Assembly: GCA_017397065.1 (NCBI GenBank)
Contig: JAFQKE010000026.1
Coordinates: 1 to 64,000, forward strand
DNA: 64,000 nucleotides
From: Clostridia bacterium
GTDB lineage: Bacteria; Bacillota_A; Clostridia; Oscillospirales; Acutalibacteraceae
Direction of reading: 5' to 3'
Positions within the stretch are counted from its first letter, which is position 1; every line of letters begins with the position of its first letter. A program made the translations under genes and the position numbers. Under the pieces are notes generated by a model. It worked only from the letters and a program-made list of their open reading frames with translations, was not told the DNA's origin and did not search any database. Shown here piece after piece: positions 53,423 through 61,345 of the stretch.

Positions 53423-54202
53423 CTAATCTTCAATATCTTGTTTTTTAAATATCAGGGAAGTGCCCTGCTTATCAAGGTTTTCCTTCCATAACTCTCCCGG
53501 ATCAGAATCTGTTACTACGATGTCAACATCGGCAACAGAGGATACCTTAACAAAGGAGACCTTGTTGAATTTTGAGGAATCAACCGCCAAAACCTTGCGG
53601 GTGGCGGCGGCGAAAAATGCCTTTTTAATTTCGCTGTCACGCTCATTTGAATCGGTAACACCGTTTTCTAAATCAATTCCCTTGCAGGAGCATATTGCAA
53701 TATCTACGTGAAATCCCTCAACCATTTTTTCAGCACCGTAACCAACCAGCGAAAGTCCGCCCTCTTTAAGGGTTCCGCCGGTGGAAATAACCGTCCAATC
53801 GGGCTTGTTACAAAGCTCTAAAAGAATCTCAATAGAATTTGTTATAATGGTTATTTTTTTAAGGTGCAAAATTGCCTTTACCACATTAAGAGCGGTTGAG
53901 CTGGCATCCAGCATTAAATAATCACCGTCTTTAATCATATCGGCAATTATCGTTGCGATTTTTTGCTTGCTTTCTACGTTTGATTGCTTGCGGATATGAA
54001 ACGGAAGATCTGTGTTAAAGTTTTCAACCTTAACAGCTCCGCCGTAGGTTTTTTTTGCAAGACCGTCATTATCCAGCTTTTCTAAATCTCGACGGATTGT
54101 TTCTTCGGTAACATCAAATTCTTTACTCAGGTCGCTTACAACAACCTTGCCCTCCATAGAAAGCTTTGAAAGAATCGCATTTCTGCGCTCTATTGCGAGC
54201 AT
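53423..54202 (-). CDS. DeoR-family transcriptional regulator
   Basis: 259 aa. N-terminal helix-turn-helix (residues 1-57): ERRNAILSKLSMEGKVVVSD and TEETIRRDLEKLDNDGL. The C-terminal sensor domain of the DeoR type carries LDASSTALNVV and STGGTLKEGGLSLVG. Regulators of this family respond to phosphorylated sugars; in fucose/rhamnose microcompartment loci a DeoR-type protein is usual. It lies inside the operon, between the pduT-like gene and pduP, so it is probably autoregulated. Confidence 0.9.
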   Translation of the reverse strand: MLAIERRNAILSKLSMEGKVVVSDLSKEFDVTEETIRRDLEKLDNDGLAKKTYGGAVKVENFNTDLPFHIRKQSNVESKQKIATIIADMIKDGDYLMLDASSTALNVVKAILHLKKITIITNSIEILLELCNKPDWTVISTGGTLKEGGLSLVGYGAEKMVEGFHVDIAICSCKGIDLENGVTDSNERDSEIKKAFFAAATRKVLAVDSSKFNKVSFVKVSSVADVDIVVTDSDPGELWKENLDKQGTSLIFKKQDIED

Positions 54203-54233
54203 AAATCAGTTCTCCTTTGCAGTTTAATGGGCA

Positions 54234-54782
54234 CTAGAGAATGCTTTGCCAAAGTTTTTTATCGGGTCTGGGAATAACCGAGCTATCAAGGAACATACCT
54301 CTGTCAGCGGCCTCAGTTTCGGCACGTGCGATAGCTGCTGTAACTGCCGAAACACTACCTGTGAGAAGTAGATAGGATTTACCGCACATACCCCTTGCAA
54401 GGCGAAGCTCAATAAGCTCAACAAGGGCGGTTTTTGCGGCGGCATCTGCCGCTACAATTGCGGTGGCAGCCGAAAAGCTTTCCATAACTCCCAAGGCCTC
54501 AACACCTTCGGGCTCGGTAGCTCCATACATAGCGGAAAATATAGAATCGTGCGGATTACCAAGCACAAAACTATCAATAACCTTTTCGGCAAACTTAGCT
54601 TTTGCAGAGTCAACGGCCGCTTTAACGGCACTGATTTCACCACTTATTATAACAATATATTTACCGGGGCAAACGGTGGCACACTCAATGACATCAACCT
54701 CGGCGGTTTTTATCATGGTATCGGCACCGTTCATACCTGTCGAAACGGTTTGAAATTCAACCATTCCTATTGCTTTACCCAT
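54234..54782 (-). CDS. pduT: Tandem-domain BMC shell protein, PduT-like
   Basis: 182 aa with two BMC domains: GKAIGMVEFQTVSTGMNGAD and EALGVMESFSAATAIVAAD. Known PduT trimers hold a [4Fe-4S] cluster at the central pore through Cys38. Cys38 is present here in the same context (TVCPGKYIVI). It is next to the pduS gene, as in Pdu loci, which suggests electron passage across the shell. Confidence 0.92.
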   Translation of the reverse strand: MGKAIGMVEFQTVSTGMNGADTMIKTAEVDVIECATVCPGKYIVIISGEISAVKAAVDSAKAKFAEKVIDSFVLGNPHDSIFSAMYGATEPEGVEALGVMESFSAATAIVAADAAAKTALVELIELRLARGMCGKSYLLLTGSVSAVTAAIARAETEAADRGMFLDSSVIPRPDKKLWQSIL

Positions 54783-54808
54783 AGTTTGTTATCTCCTTTA
54801 AAATTGGG

Positions 54809-56137
54809 CTAATTAGCCGTTATAAGAATATACTTTTCATTAACCTCAGTAACAAGGCCGTTTATTGAGCTGTGAAGTGATGCACCTAATGCGTTTTCAT
54901 CAGCCGCAGCTATTAAATCACCAACTTTTACTATGTCGCCCTGTTTTACGGTAGGCTCTGCAGGCTTGCCAATGTTTTGTGCAAGCAAAATCTTAACCCT
55001 TTTGGGTGCGTATTCGCTTTCATCAAGCGGTGCAGAGTGATTATATTCTGTAAGTCCAAGTCTTGCGGTCAGACGGGATTTTAAAATATATCTGCCGTTT
55101 CTCTCCTCTTTAACGGGTGCTTCCTTTACCTCAGGAACGGGAATTCCGCCCTTTCTAAGAGAGCCCTTTACCATACCGATAAGGGTACGGGGGTTAAGTC
55201 CTTGGAAGCAGGAATACATTTCGCAAAGACCACAACCCGAGCAGAAAAATGTGCCAAGATAAGGTTCGCTGTCTCTTACCACGCCGCTGGATACATTTCG
55301 CATAAACTTATGCGGCTCAATGGGATGACCGAGCAGATTACGGGGGCAAAGGTCGGTGCACATTTTACACTGACAACAAGCCGACATTGCTCTTTTAAGA
55401 GAAACTTTTGGATTGTTCTGACGCTTTTTAATTATGTACTGTTCGGGAGGTAACACAATAATTGCGTTGGTTGTTTTGGTTACCACGTCCGATTCATTAA
55501 CTATACTGCCGGTCATAGGGCCGCCGTTTATAAGGGCGTACTCTTTAATTGTGGCACCGCCTGCGAGCTTAATAACCTCTTTAATGGTTATACCTAGCGG
55601 AACCCTTACCGTTACGGAATTTTTAACTGCACCGGTAACAGTGATATATTTATGTGTAACTCCTGCACCGTTTTTAATGGCATAATAAGCATTTAAAATG
55701 GTCTCAACATTAAAAACAGTAACGCCAACCTCGATGGGGAGCTTGCCTGCAGGAACCACACGACCGGTGGTTTCATATATGGTTACAACCTCATCACCTG
55801 CAGGATAAACCTCAGGCAAAAGGCCGATTTCAACCTGTTTAAAATCAGGTAAAAGTGCCTTTACGGCATCTACCGCCTTTTTGTAGGAGGGCTTTATGGC
55901 TACAATTGCCTTTTTAGCACCAACGGTTTTGCGAACCGTATCTAAGGCGGTTAAAATTTCAAATGCATATACCTGCATAACCTGGCGATGAAGCTTTAAA
56001 AGCGGCTCACATTCAGCACAATTAAGCAGGATGGTATCGGCCTTGTCGCTAAGCTTTGCGTAACAGGGAAAGCCTGCACCGCCTGCACCGACAACACCGC
56101 TATTTTTCAAAATTGATTTAAGTTCATTTATATTCAT
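54809..56137 (-). CDS. pduS: PduS-like RnfC-related iron-sulfur flavoprotein
   Basis: 442 aa. The Rossmann-like FMN/NADH part starts GVVGAGGAGFPCYAKL. An SLBB segment follows. Two ferredoxin clusters are seen: CCQCKMCTDLCPRN and CSGCGLCEMYSC. A biotinyl/lipoyl-like C-terminal barrel ends the protein. In B12-type Pdu systems PduS reduces cobalamin. Here the dehydratase is a glycyl radical enzyme, so the role is more likely electron transfer from NADH, perhaps with PduT. Confidence 0.92.
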   Translation of the reverse strand: MNINELKSILKNSGVVGAGGAGFPCYAKLSDKADTILLNCAECEPLLKLHRQVMQVYAFEILTALDTVRKTVGAKKAIVAIKPSYKKAVDAVKALLPDFKQVEIGLLPEVYPAGDEVVTIYETTGRVVPAGKLPIEVGVTVFNVETILNAYYAIKNGAGVTHKYITVTGAVKNSVTVRVPLGITIKEVIKLAGGATIKEYALINGGPMTGSIVNESDVVTKTTNAIIVLPPEQYIIKKRQNNPKVSLKRAMSACCQCKMCTDLCPRNLLGHPIEPHKFMRNVSSGVVRDSEPYLGTFFCSGCGLCEMYSCFQGLNPRTLIGMVKGSLRKGGIPVPEVKEAPVKEERNGRYILKSRLTARLGLTEYNHSAPLDESEYAPKRVKILLAQNIGKPAEPTVKQGDIVKVGDLIAAADENALGASLHSSINGLVTEVNEKYILITAN

Positions 56138-56142
56138 AAAAA

Positions 56143-56412
56143 TCAGTCTTCCATAAGTCCGATAGAATTATCTACAATACCTACGATTGCCGCATCAACA
56201 GGGGCGTTTGCCATATCGCAACCAATTCTTGCGGCGCTACCTAATGCCACGAGTACAATTTCGCCAATACCGGCACCTACGTTATCAACCGCCACTATAC
56301 GACCATCTGACGACATATTCTCCAGCGGTTGAACTATCATAAATTTGCTGCCAACCAGCCCTTCGTTCTTACGAGTGGCAACTACGCTGCCAACTACCTT
56401 TCCAACTACCAC
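56143..56412 (-). CDS. pduN: EutN/CcmL-type pentameric shell vertex protein
   Basis: 89 aa, GTG start after AAAGGGG. It reads VVGKVVGSVVATRKNEGLVG with the internal DNVGAGIGEIVLVALGSAAR and the terminal VDAAIVGIVDN: the BMC-P signature. Pentamers cap the vertices of the shell. It ends 5 bp before the pduS start. Confidence 0.94.
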   Translation of the reverse strand: MVVGKVVGSVVATRKNEGLVGSKFMIVQPLENMSSDGRIVAVDNVGAGIGEIVLVALGSAARIGCDMANAPVDAAIVGIVDNSIGLMED

Positions 56413-56569
56413 GAGGAAATACCCCTTTCAGGAAAAATTTAGAAAAATTAGTATTCAGTAATATAATTTAAGTTGTGAGCTTAGATTTGTGATTTTCACT
56501 CTGCTGTCGGGCGGCATATCCCAATCGAGCTGCCGCCCGCAAAACAGTCAAAGTATTGTTAAAAAGAAA

Positions 56570-56848
56570 TTACTTAAGAGTAGGTAAGATCTTCTCAACA
56601 TCTGCATGAGGTCTGGGGATTACGTGAACTGCTACGAGTTCGCCGAGCTTAGAAGCTGCTGCAGAGCCGGACTCGGTAGCTGCCTTAACAGCGCCTACGT
56701 CTCCTCTAACCATAACGGATACCAAACCGCTACCGATTTTCTCGGTACCGATAAGCTCAACGTTAGCGGCCTTTACCATTGCATCAGCTGCCTCAATAGC
56801 TGCAACCAAACCTCTGGTTTCTACCATGCCTAAAGCCTCGAGTGCCAT
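56570..56848 (-). CDS. BMC-H shell protein, PduA/PduJ-like (copy 1)
   Basis: 92 aa single BMC domain ([20 protein letters not shown], then [35 protein letters not shown]). It forms hexameric facet tiles with a small pore. It differs from the body of copy 2 at a single residue (T for K near the end), with almost identical DNA. Strong AAGGAGG site. The 157-bp gap to pduN holds one short inverted repeat (GGGCGGCA/TGCCGCCC near 56506-56537) that may act as a processing or attenuation hairpin. Confidence 0.95.
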   Translation of the reverse strand: MALEALGMVETRGLVAAIEAADAMVKAANVELIGTEKIGSGLVSVMVRGDVGAVKAATESGSAAASKLGELVAVHVIPRPHADVEKILPTLK

Positions 56849-56931
56849 TTGCTGTTCCTCCTTTGAGTTTTAATTAATATGCATATCAATTACCGCAAAG
56901 CGGAAATTAACAAAATTGGTTTACCCTTTAA

Positions 56932-57312
56932 TTATTTAAGTTTAGGTAAAATCTTCTCAACATCTGCGTGAGGTCTGGGGATTACGTGAACTGCTACAAG
57001 CTCGCCGAGCTTAGAAGCTGCTGCAGAACCCGACTCGGTTGCAGCCTTAACTGCACCAACGTCACCTCTAACCATAACGGATACCAAACCGCTACCGATT
57101 TTCTCGGTACCGATAAGCTCAACGTTAGCGGCCTTTACCATTGCATCGGCTGCTTCAATTGCTGCTACTAAACCTCTGGTTTCTACCATACCTAATGCTT
57201 CAAGTGCCATTTTCTTTTCCTCCATTACTACATTTACTTCAGCTACTTCAGTAGCTTTTGCTGTTTGTTTTTTAGGTGCAGATTTTTTTGCACCGCTTTT
57301 GGCTGCTGCCAT
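56932..57312 (-). CDS. BMC-H shell protein with Lys/Ala-rich N-terminal extension and an internal start (copy 2)
   Basis: 126 aa from the ATG at 57312 (GAAAGGTGG, 7 nt upstream). Residues 2-34 are a Lys/Ala/Pro-rich extension ([18 protein letters not shown]...) ahead of a complete BMC domain nearly identical to copies 1 and 3. The BMC domain has its own ATG at codon 35 with a GGAGG site 8 nt upstream, so a 92-aa form is also expected. Comparable two-form translation is known for PduB/PduB'. The basic extension probably faces the lumen or binds cargo; that is inference. Confidence 0.9.
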   Translation of the reverse strand: MAAAKSGAKKSAPKKQTAKATEVAEVNVVMEEKKMALEALGMVETRGLVAAIEAADAMVKAANVELIGTEKIGSGLVSVMVRGDVGAVKAATESGSAAASKLGELVAVHVIPRPHADVEKILPKLK

Positions 57313-57353
57313 AATACATCCACCTTTCGGATAGATAAATTATACTTTACAAA

Positions 57354-57695
57354 TTAAACTTCCTGCAAAAACTTTTCGGCTTCCTTTTTAGCTTTTTCTT
57401 CAGCCTTTTGCTTTTTCAGGATTCTAGAAGCGCTGAGTTCTACCATACGCTGGGTTTCAGGGTGAGGGCTTGCAATTACGGCAGAAGCCGCAAGCTCTTT
57501 AATAGCTCCATTGGCCGCCGCTTCAACCGCTGCCTTTACTGCTGAGATTTGACCCTCAACAATAACGGTAACAAGTCGACCGCCAAGCTTTCTTTCCCAG
57601 GTGACAAACTCTACATCGGCCGCCTTGCACATTAAATCAAGTGCATCTACTGCCGCCGCAACGCTTTCAACCTCTATCAGTCCTAATGACTTCAT
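57354..57695 (-). CDS. BMC-H shell protein with charged C-terminal tail
   Basis: 113 aa. BMC domain (KSLGLIEVESVAAAVDALDL, TVIVEGQISAVKAAVEAA) followed by a Lys/Glu-rich coiled tail (KKQKAEEKAKKEAEKFLQ) at residues 93-110. It is clearly diverged from the three near-identical copies around it. The tail could link to cargo or other tiles. AAAGGAGG ribosome site. Confidence 0.92.
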   Translation of the reverse strand: MKSLGLIEVESVAAAVDALDLMCKAADVEFVTWERKLGGRLVTVIVEGQISAVKAAVEAAANGAIKELAASAVIASPHPETQRMVELSASRILKKQKAEEKAKKEAEKFLQEV

Positions 57696-57716
57696 AGGAG
57701 TTTACTCCTCCTTTAA

Positions 57717-57992
57717 TTAAAGCTTGGGTAAAATCTTCTCAACATCTGCGTGAGGTCTGGGGATTACGTGAACTGCTACAAGCTCGCCGAGCTTGGAAGC
57801 TGCTGCAGAACCAGACTCGGTTGCAGCCTTAACTGCACCAACGTCACCTCTAACCATAACAGATACGAGTCCGCTACCGATTTTCTCGGTACCGATAAGC
57901 TCAACCTCTGCTGCCTTTACCATTGCATCAGCAGCCTCAATTGCTGCTACTAAACCTCTGGTTTCAACCATACCTAAAGCTTCATATGCCAT
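57717..57992 (-). CDS. BMC-H shell protein, PduA/PduJ-like (copy 3)
   Basis: 91 aa. Differs from copies 1 and 2 only at a few positions (Y for L at residue 3, E for N near residue 29, and the last residue), and the DNA is nearly identical. Major facet tile. CGGAGG ribosome site. Confidence 0.95.
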   Translation of the reverse strand: MAYEALGMVETRGLVAAIEAADAMVKAAEVELIGTEKIGSGLVSVMVRGDVGAVKAATESGSAAASKLGELVAVHVIPRPHADVEKILPKL

Positions 57993-58011
57993 TTTAATTT
58001 CCTCCGTTTAA

Positions 58012-58326
58012 TTAGTTTTTATCAAAAGCGTTAAGCTTCAACATTTTTTCTGTGTCATCCTCGGTGTTGGGGATGATGTGGGTGCAAATTACACCCGAAA
58101 CGGCATTTGCGGCGTCCTTAGCGGCTTCAATTGCGGCTGTTACATCAGCCACGCCACCACGGAATTTAACTGCCACAATAAGGGGAACTTTAAGTCCCTC
58201 CGGATTGCCGGGTTTGTTTTTATCAAAGTTTTCTACGGTTACATTTGCCGCCTTACAGCCTGCATCACAAGCCACAAAGGCCGCCGCAAGTCCGTATACC
58301 TCAATAATTCCTACTGCTTTTCCCAT
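58012..58326 (-). CDS. BMC-H-type shell protein with inserted loop
   Basis: 104 aa. It begins GKAVGIIEVYGLAAAFVACD and ends IPNTEDDTEKMLK, with an extra loop (FDKNKPGNPEGLKV) between strands in the middle of the BMC domain. Cys residues at about 21 and 24 are not in the pore loop. Probably a minor facet tile. The sequence is unlike the other tiles of this locus, so it is not part of their recent duplication. Confidence 0.88.
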   Translation of the reverse strand: MGKAVGIIEVYGLAAAFVACDAGCKAANVTVENFDKNKPGNPEGLKVPLIVAVKFRGGVADVTAAIEAAKDAANAVSGVICTHIIPNTEDDTEKMLKLNAFDKN

Positions 58327-58335
58327 TTAAATCAC

Positions 58336-59535
58336 CTATTCGTTAATAACGGCTATTTTAAGGCCTTCCATTGCAAGGTTGGTTTTTAAAGCTTCGTTAA
58401 TCTGTTCTAACGGGAAGCGATGGGTAATAAGCTTTTCAACGGGGAGACCAATACCCTTTGCACGTTTTAAGAAATCAAATGTGGTTGCATAATCACGAAG
58501 GGTATATACCCAAGAACCAACGGTTGTAATTTCTTTTGCGCATATATCAAAGTGGGGATTGATGGTTGCATCGCCGCCATTGATGAAGAAGCCAAGCTCG
58601 CAAAGTCCGCCGCCGTTGCGGATGAACTTATAGATGTTGGCGTGAGCAATGGGGGAACCGGTGCACTGGAAGCCAAAGTCTGCGGGGTATCCGCCAAAGG
58701 CGTCCTCAACCGCTTTAGCAAGAGCTTCAATGCCCTTGTGATTTTTAAAATTAACCGATTTGTCGGCGCCCATCTCTTTAGCAAAACCAAGACGTTTATC
58801 CTCGCCGTCCACCGCTACAATATTTTCAATACCCATTGTACGGAGAACTGCAATACAGAGAAGTCCGATAGGACCACAGCCCTGTACCACAACACGACTG
58901 TTGAATCTTAAAATACCGGTTGTTTTTGCACGCTCAACTGCGTGGATTAAAACCGCCGCAGGCTCAATGAGGATTCGAAGATCCAAGCTTAAATCGCTTA
59001 CGTTGAATACGGTAGAACCACCACGAACAACTATATAATCTGCAAACCAACCATTGTGATGAACATCATCATCGGGGAGCAGACCGTAAACATCGGCACC
59101 GCCTACGTTTTGTTTGTTAAGGTCAAACATTGTGATATCAGGATTATCCTTGAATATCATACAGGTAACAACCTTATCGCCAATGGCAAGGGGCTTACCC
59201 GCACTATCCTTTTTAACGTTTTTACCCATTGCAACAATCTCGCCTGTACCCTCATGACCGAGGACTACGGGAATCATACCAAAGGGGTCACGCTTAAACT
59301 CGTGAGCATCGGTGCCGCAAACGCCGCAACCCTCAACCTTAACAAGAATATCATCATCGCCGAGAGCCGGGATGGCATATTCTTTAAGCTCGAACTTTTC
59401 AAGCTCGGTGAGCATTGCTACTCGGCCTGTTTTGGGAACGGGACCTGCACTCTTTTTGGGAGCTGAGGCAGTACCCTGCATCTGACCGATTACCTGACGC
59501 ACTATTTGCTCAATATCAGCAGAATTAACACTCAT
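58336..59535 (-). CDS. Zinc-type (MDR) alcohol dehydrogenase with encapsulation peptide
   Basis: 399 aa from the ATG at 59535; longer in-frame starts lie upstream of the GAAAGGAAAG site. Residues 1-21 (SVNSADIEQIVRQVIGQMQG) form an encapsulation helix, then a Pro/Lys/Ala linker. The GroES-like domain carries the catalytic-zinc residues C73 (GCGVCGTD) and H94 (GHEGTGE). The Rossmann fold has GCGPIGLLCIAVLR. The usual four-Cys structural zinc lobe is missing. It is probably the compartment's lactaldehyde/propanediol oxidoreductase or another alcohol dehydrogenase; substrate inferred from context. Confidence 0.85.
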   Translation of the reverse strand: MSVNSADIEQIVRQVIGQMQGTASAPKKSAGPVPKTGRVAMLTELEKFELKEYAIPALGDDDILVKVEGCGVCGTDAHEFKRDPFGMIPVVLGHEGTGEIVAMGKNVKKDSAGKPLAIGDKVVTCMIFKDNPDITMFDLNKQNVGGADVYGLLPDDDVHHNGWFADYIVVRGGSTVFNVSDLSLDLRILIEPAAVLIHAVERAKTTGILRFNSRVVVQGCGPIGLLCIAVLRTMGIENIVAVDGEDKRLGFAKEMGADKSVNFKNHKGIEALAKAVEDAFGGYPADFGFQCTGSPIAHANIYKFIRNGGGLCELGFFINGGDATINPHFDICAKEITTVGSWVYTLRDYATTFDFLKRAKGIGLPVEKLITHRFPLEQINEALKTNLAMEGLKIAVINE

Positions 59536-59554
59536 AATCTGCACTTTCCTTTCT

Positions 59555-60022
59555 TTATAATAAAGAGCTGAATACTTCTCCGCCATACTCGGCAAGGGAG
59601 GTATCTTCACCCTCACTTCCGCCGCTTACACCAAGACCGCCGATTATTTTGCCGGCCTTGTTGTAAAGGGGAACGCCGCCGCCGAAAATCACTATCTTAC
59701 CACCGTTTGTAAACTGTATTCCGTAAAGCGAACCGCCGGGTGCGGCAAGCTCCTTTAAGGTGGTGGTTGGCATTTTCAGGGCTACTACGGTGTATGCCTT
59801 GTTAAGGGCTACATCATAGCTTGCAATGTAGGAATCGTCCATACATTGTACCGAAACGGGATTGCCGGCAGAGTTTGAAACCGCTACAACAGCATTCACT
59901 CCCATTTCCCTTGCCTTTGCTTTTACCTTTTCGATAAGAGCAAGGGCTAAATCCAAGGTCATATCACCGCCGAGGTTCTGAACCACTTCGGTGATTAACC
60001 TTTTAAGTTCCTGCTCGGTCAT
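59555..60022 (-). CDS. GlcG/HbpS-like (PduO C-domain) protein with encapsulation peptide
   Basis: 155 aa. The N-terminal helix TEQELKRLITEVVQNLGG matches the encapsulation helices of PduP and the MDR enzyme. The remainder is a GlcG/HbpS fold: AVVAVSNSAGNPVSVQCMDD, ALNKAYTVVALKMPT, FGGGVPLYNKAGKIIGGLGVSGG. Relatives bind heme or corrinoid-like ligands, and such proteins recur in microcompartment loci with unknown role. Cargo by inference. Confidence 0.88.
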   Translation of the reverse strand: MTEQELKRLITEVVQNLGGDMTLDLALALIEKVKAKAREMGVNAVVAVSNSAGNPVSVQCMDDSYIASYDVALNKAYTVVALKMPTTTLKELAAPGGSLYGIQFTNGGKIVIFGGGVPLYNKAGKIIGGLGVSGGSEGEDTSLAEYGGEVFSSLL

Positions 60023-60068
60023 AGAATGACTAGTCCTTTCGGGATATTTTGAAAAGGTGTTTTTTATT

Positions 60069-60299
60069 CACCTCATCCACCAACATACGTTGGTTTTAAG
60101 ACTCGTACCCCTCTGCCATCTTCGATGACATCTCCACTCAACCGTAGGGGTGTCTGTCCCGTCCCCATCAAGGGGAAGGCTTATAAATCATAATTTTGAG
60201 AGATTTTTGTTCACAGTGTGAATTTGGGCGAAGCGGTGCTGTACTTAGGTACTGCCCCAAGCCAAAAGGTGCAAAACTATCAAAGCTCAAAATCCAAAA
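60069..60299. repeat. Repeat-filled gap between the aldolase and GlcG genes
   Basis: 60069-60187 contains CACCTCATCCACCAAC, then a GTAGGGGTGTCTGTCC stretch and CCCCATCAAGGGGAAGG followed by CTTATAAA, the same modules as 49498-49754. 60188-60299 holds the TGTACTTAGGTACTGCC core related to 51840-51900. No gene is seen. Confidence 0.5.
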
Positions 60300-61109
60300 T
60301 TATTTGCCGAGTTGCTCCATTACCTTTTTGGTAATTTGAGCAACCAAGTCTTCGTTGGCACCACCGTCAGCGTTTAAGGTTGCACCGCAAGTACCTTTAC
60401 AGCTGTGACAGCTGGGTAAACCTGCCTTTGCGTTGGGACAGAGGTTTGCGGGATGCTTGCCGGGAAGACCGAATGCACGACGGATTTCAAAAAGTCTTTC
60501 AACCTGACCCTTAGAAAGCTCTTTTGCACCACCAAGTTGACCGGAGAGGTATAAAAGCTTTGCATAGAACTCAACAGACTCCATTTTGTGATATGCGTTG
60601 AGCAAAGAATCAGAGAAAGCAAGTGCACCGTGGTTCTCTAAAAGAACTGCATCAAAATAAGGGAGATACTTTTCTACTGCATCGGGAATTTCATCGGTAG
60701 AGGGTGTGCCGTACTCAGCAATGGGAACACAGCCAAGAGCGATAACTGCTTCAGGCATAATAGGCTGAGTAAGGGGAATACCTGCAATAGCAAAAGCAGT
60801 TGCATACATAGGATGAGCGTGAACAACCGACTGTACATCAGGACGGTTTTTATAAACTCTCATATGCATTTTTATTTCAGAAGAAGGTCTGAAACCGGGG
60901 TTAGCCTGAATAACTTTACCCTCAGCATCTACCTTACAGATGTACTCAGGAGTCATAAAGCCCTTACTAACACCTGTGGGGGTGCAAAGGAACTCGTTAT
61001 CGTTAAGCTTTACAGAGATGTTACCGTCATTAGAAGCAACCATACCTCTATCATAGATACGCTTACCGATTTCGCAAATTTGTTTTTTAATTTCGTACTC
61101 GGATACCAT
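60300..61109 (-). CDS. Class II aldolase (fuculose/rhamnulose-phosphate type) with C-terminal encapsulation peptide
   Basis: 269 aa. It splits L-fuculose-1-P (or L-rhamnulose-1-P) to DHAP and L-lactaldehyde. Motifs: substrate loop SNDGNISVKL (26-35), catalytic Glu78 in SSEIKMH, zinc His97/His99 in HAHP and His160 in ENHGAL. After the fold (about residue 215) come a Cys-rich linker (CHSCKGTCG) and a final amphipathic helix NEDLVAQITKKVMEQLGK. That helix matches the encapsulation peptides found at the N-termini of the other cargo, here at the C-terminus. First gene after the promoter at 61188-61216. Confidence 0.92.
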   Translation of the reverse strand: MVSEYEIKKQICEIGKRIYDRGMVASNDGNISVKLNDNEFLCTPTGVSKGFMTPEYICKVDAEGKVIQANPGFRPSSEIKMHMRVYKNRPDVQSVVHAHPMYATAFAIAGIPLTQPIMPEAVIALGCVPIAEYGTPSTDEIPDAVEKYLPYFDAVLLENHGALAFSDSLLNAYHKMESVEFYAKLLYLSGQLGGAKELSKGQVERLFEIRRAFGLPGKHPANLCPNAKAGLPSCHSCKGTCGATLNADGGANEDLVAQITKKVMEQLGK

Positions 61110-61187
61110 TTTAATTTCTCCTTTATAATAAAATTTTTAATATCCAAAAATGAGTTTAAGCGGGAAACTCCCACTTATCTATTCATA

Positions 61188-61216
61188 AATATACCACAAA
61201 AACAAATAAAAGTCAA
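61188..61216 (-). promoter_or_regulatory. Promoter of the aldolase-to-pduQ operon
   Basis: Minus strand TTGACT (61211-61216), 17 bp, TATATT (61188-61193). The transcript would begin near 61181 with a small hairpin (AAGCGGGA/TCCCACTT, 61158-61176) at its 5' end, then AAAGGAG and the aldolase ATG. Confidence 0.7.
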
Positions 61217-61229
61217 CACAAAATCACAT

Positions 61230-61266
61230 ATTTTTCTTGTTTTTTACGTAATTTTTCTTGTTTTTT
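61230..61266 (-). promoter_or_regulatory. Direct repeat upstream of the aldolase promoter (candidate regulator sites)
   Basis: ATTTTTCTTGTTTTTT occurs at 61230-61245 and again at 61251-61266, identical over 16 bp and offset by 21 bp (two helical turns). It lies directly upstream of the -35 box. DeoR-family proteins often bind direct A/T-rich repeats, so the DeoR regulator encoded in the operon is the candidate ligand. Confidence 0.55.
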
Positions 61267-61345
61267 CTTTGTTTTGGTATATTAAGAACCAAGATTATGG
61301 TGTTTTGTGAGATTAAAAGGGTGTTTTTATGTGGTTTTTGCCTTT

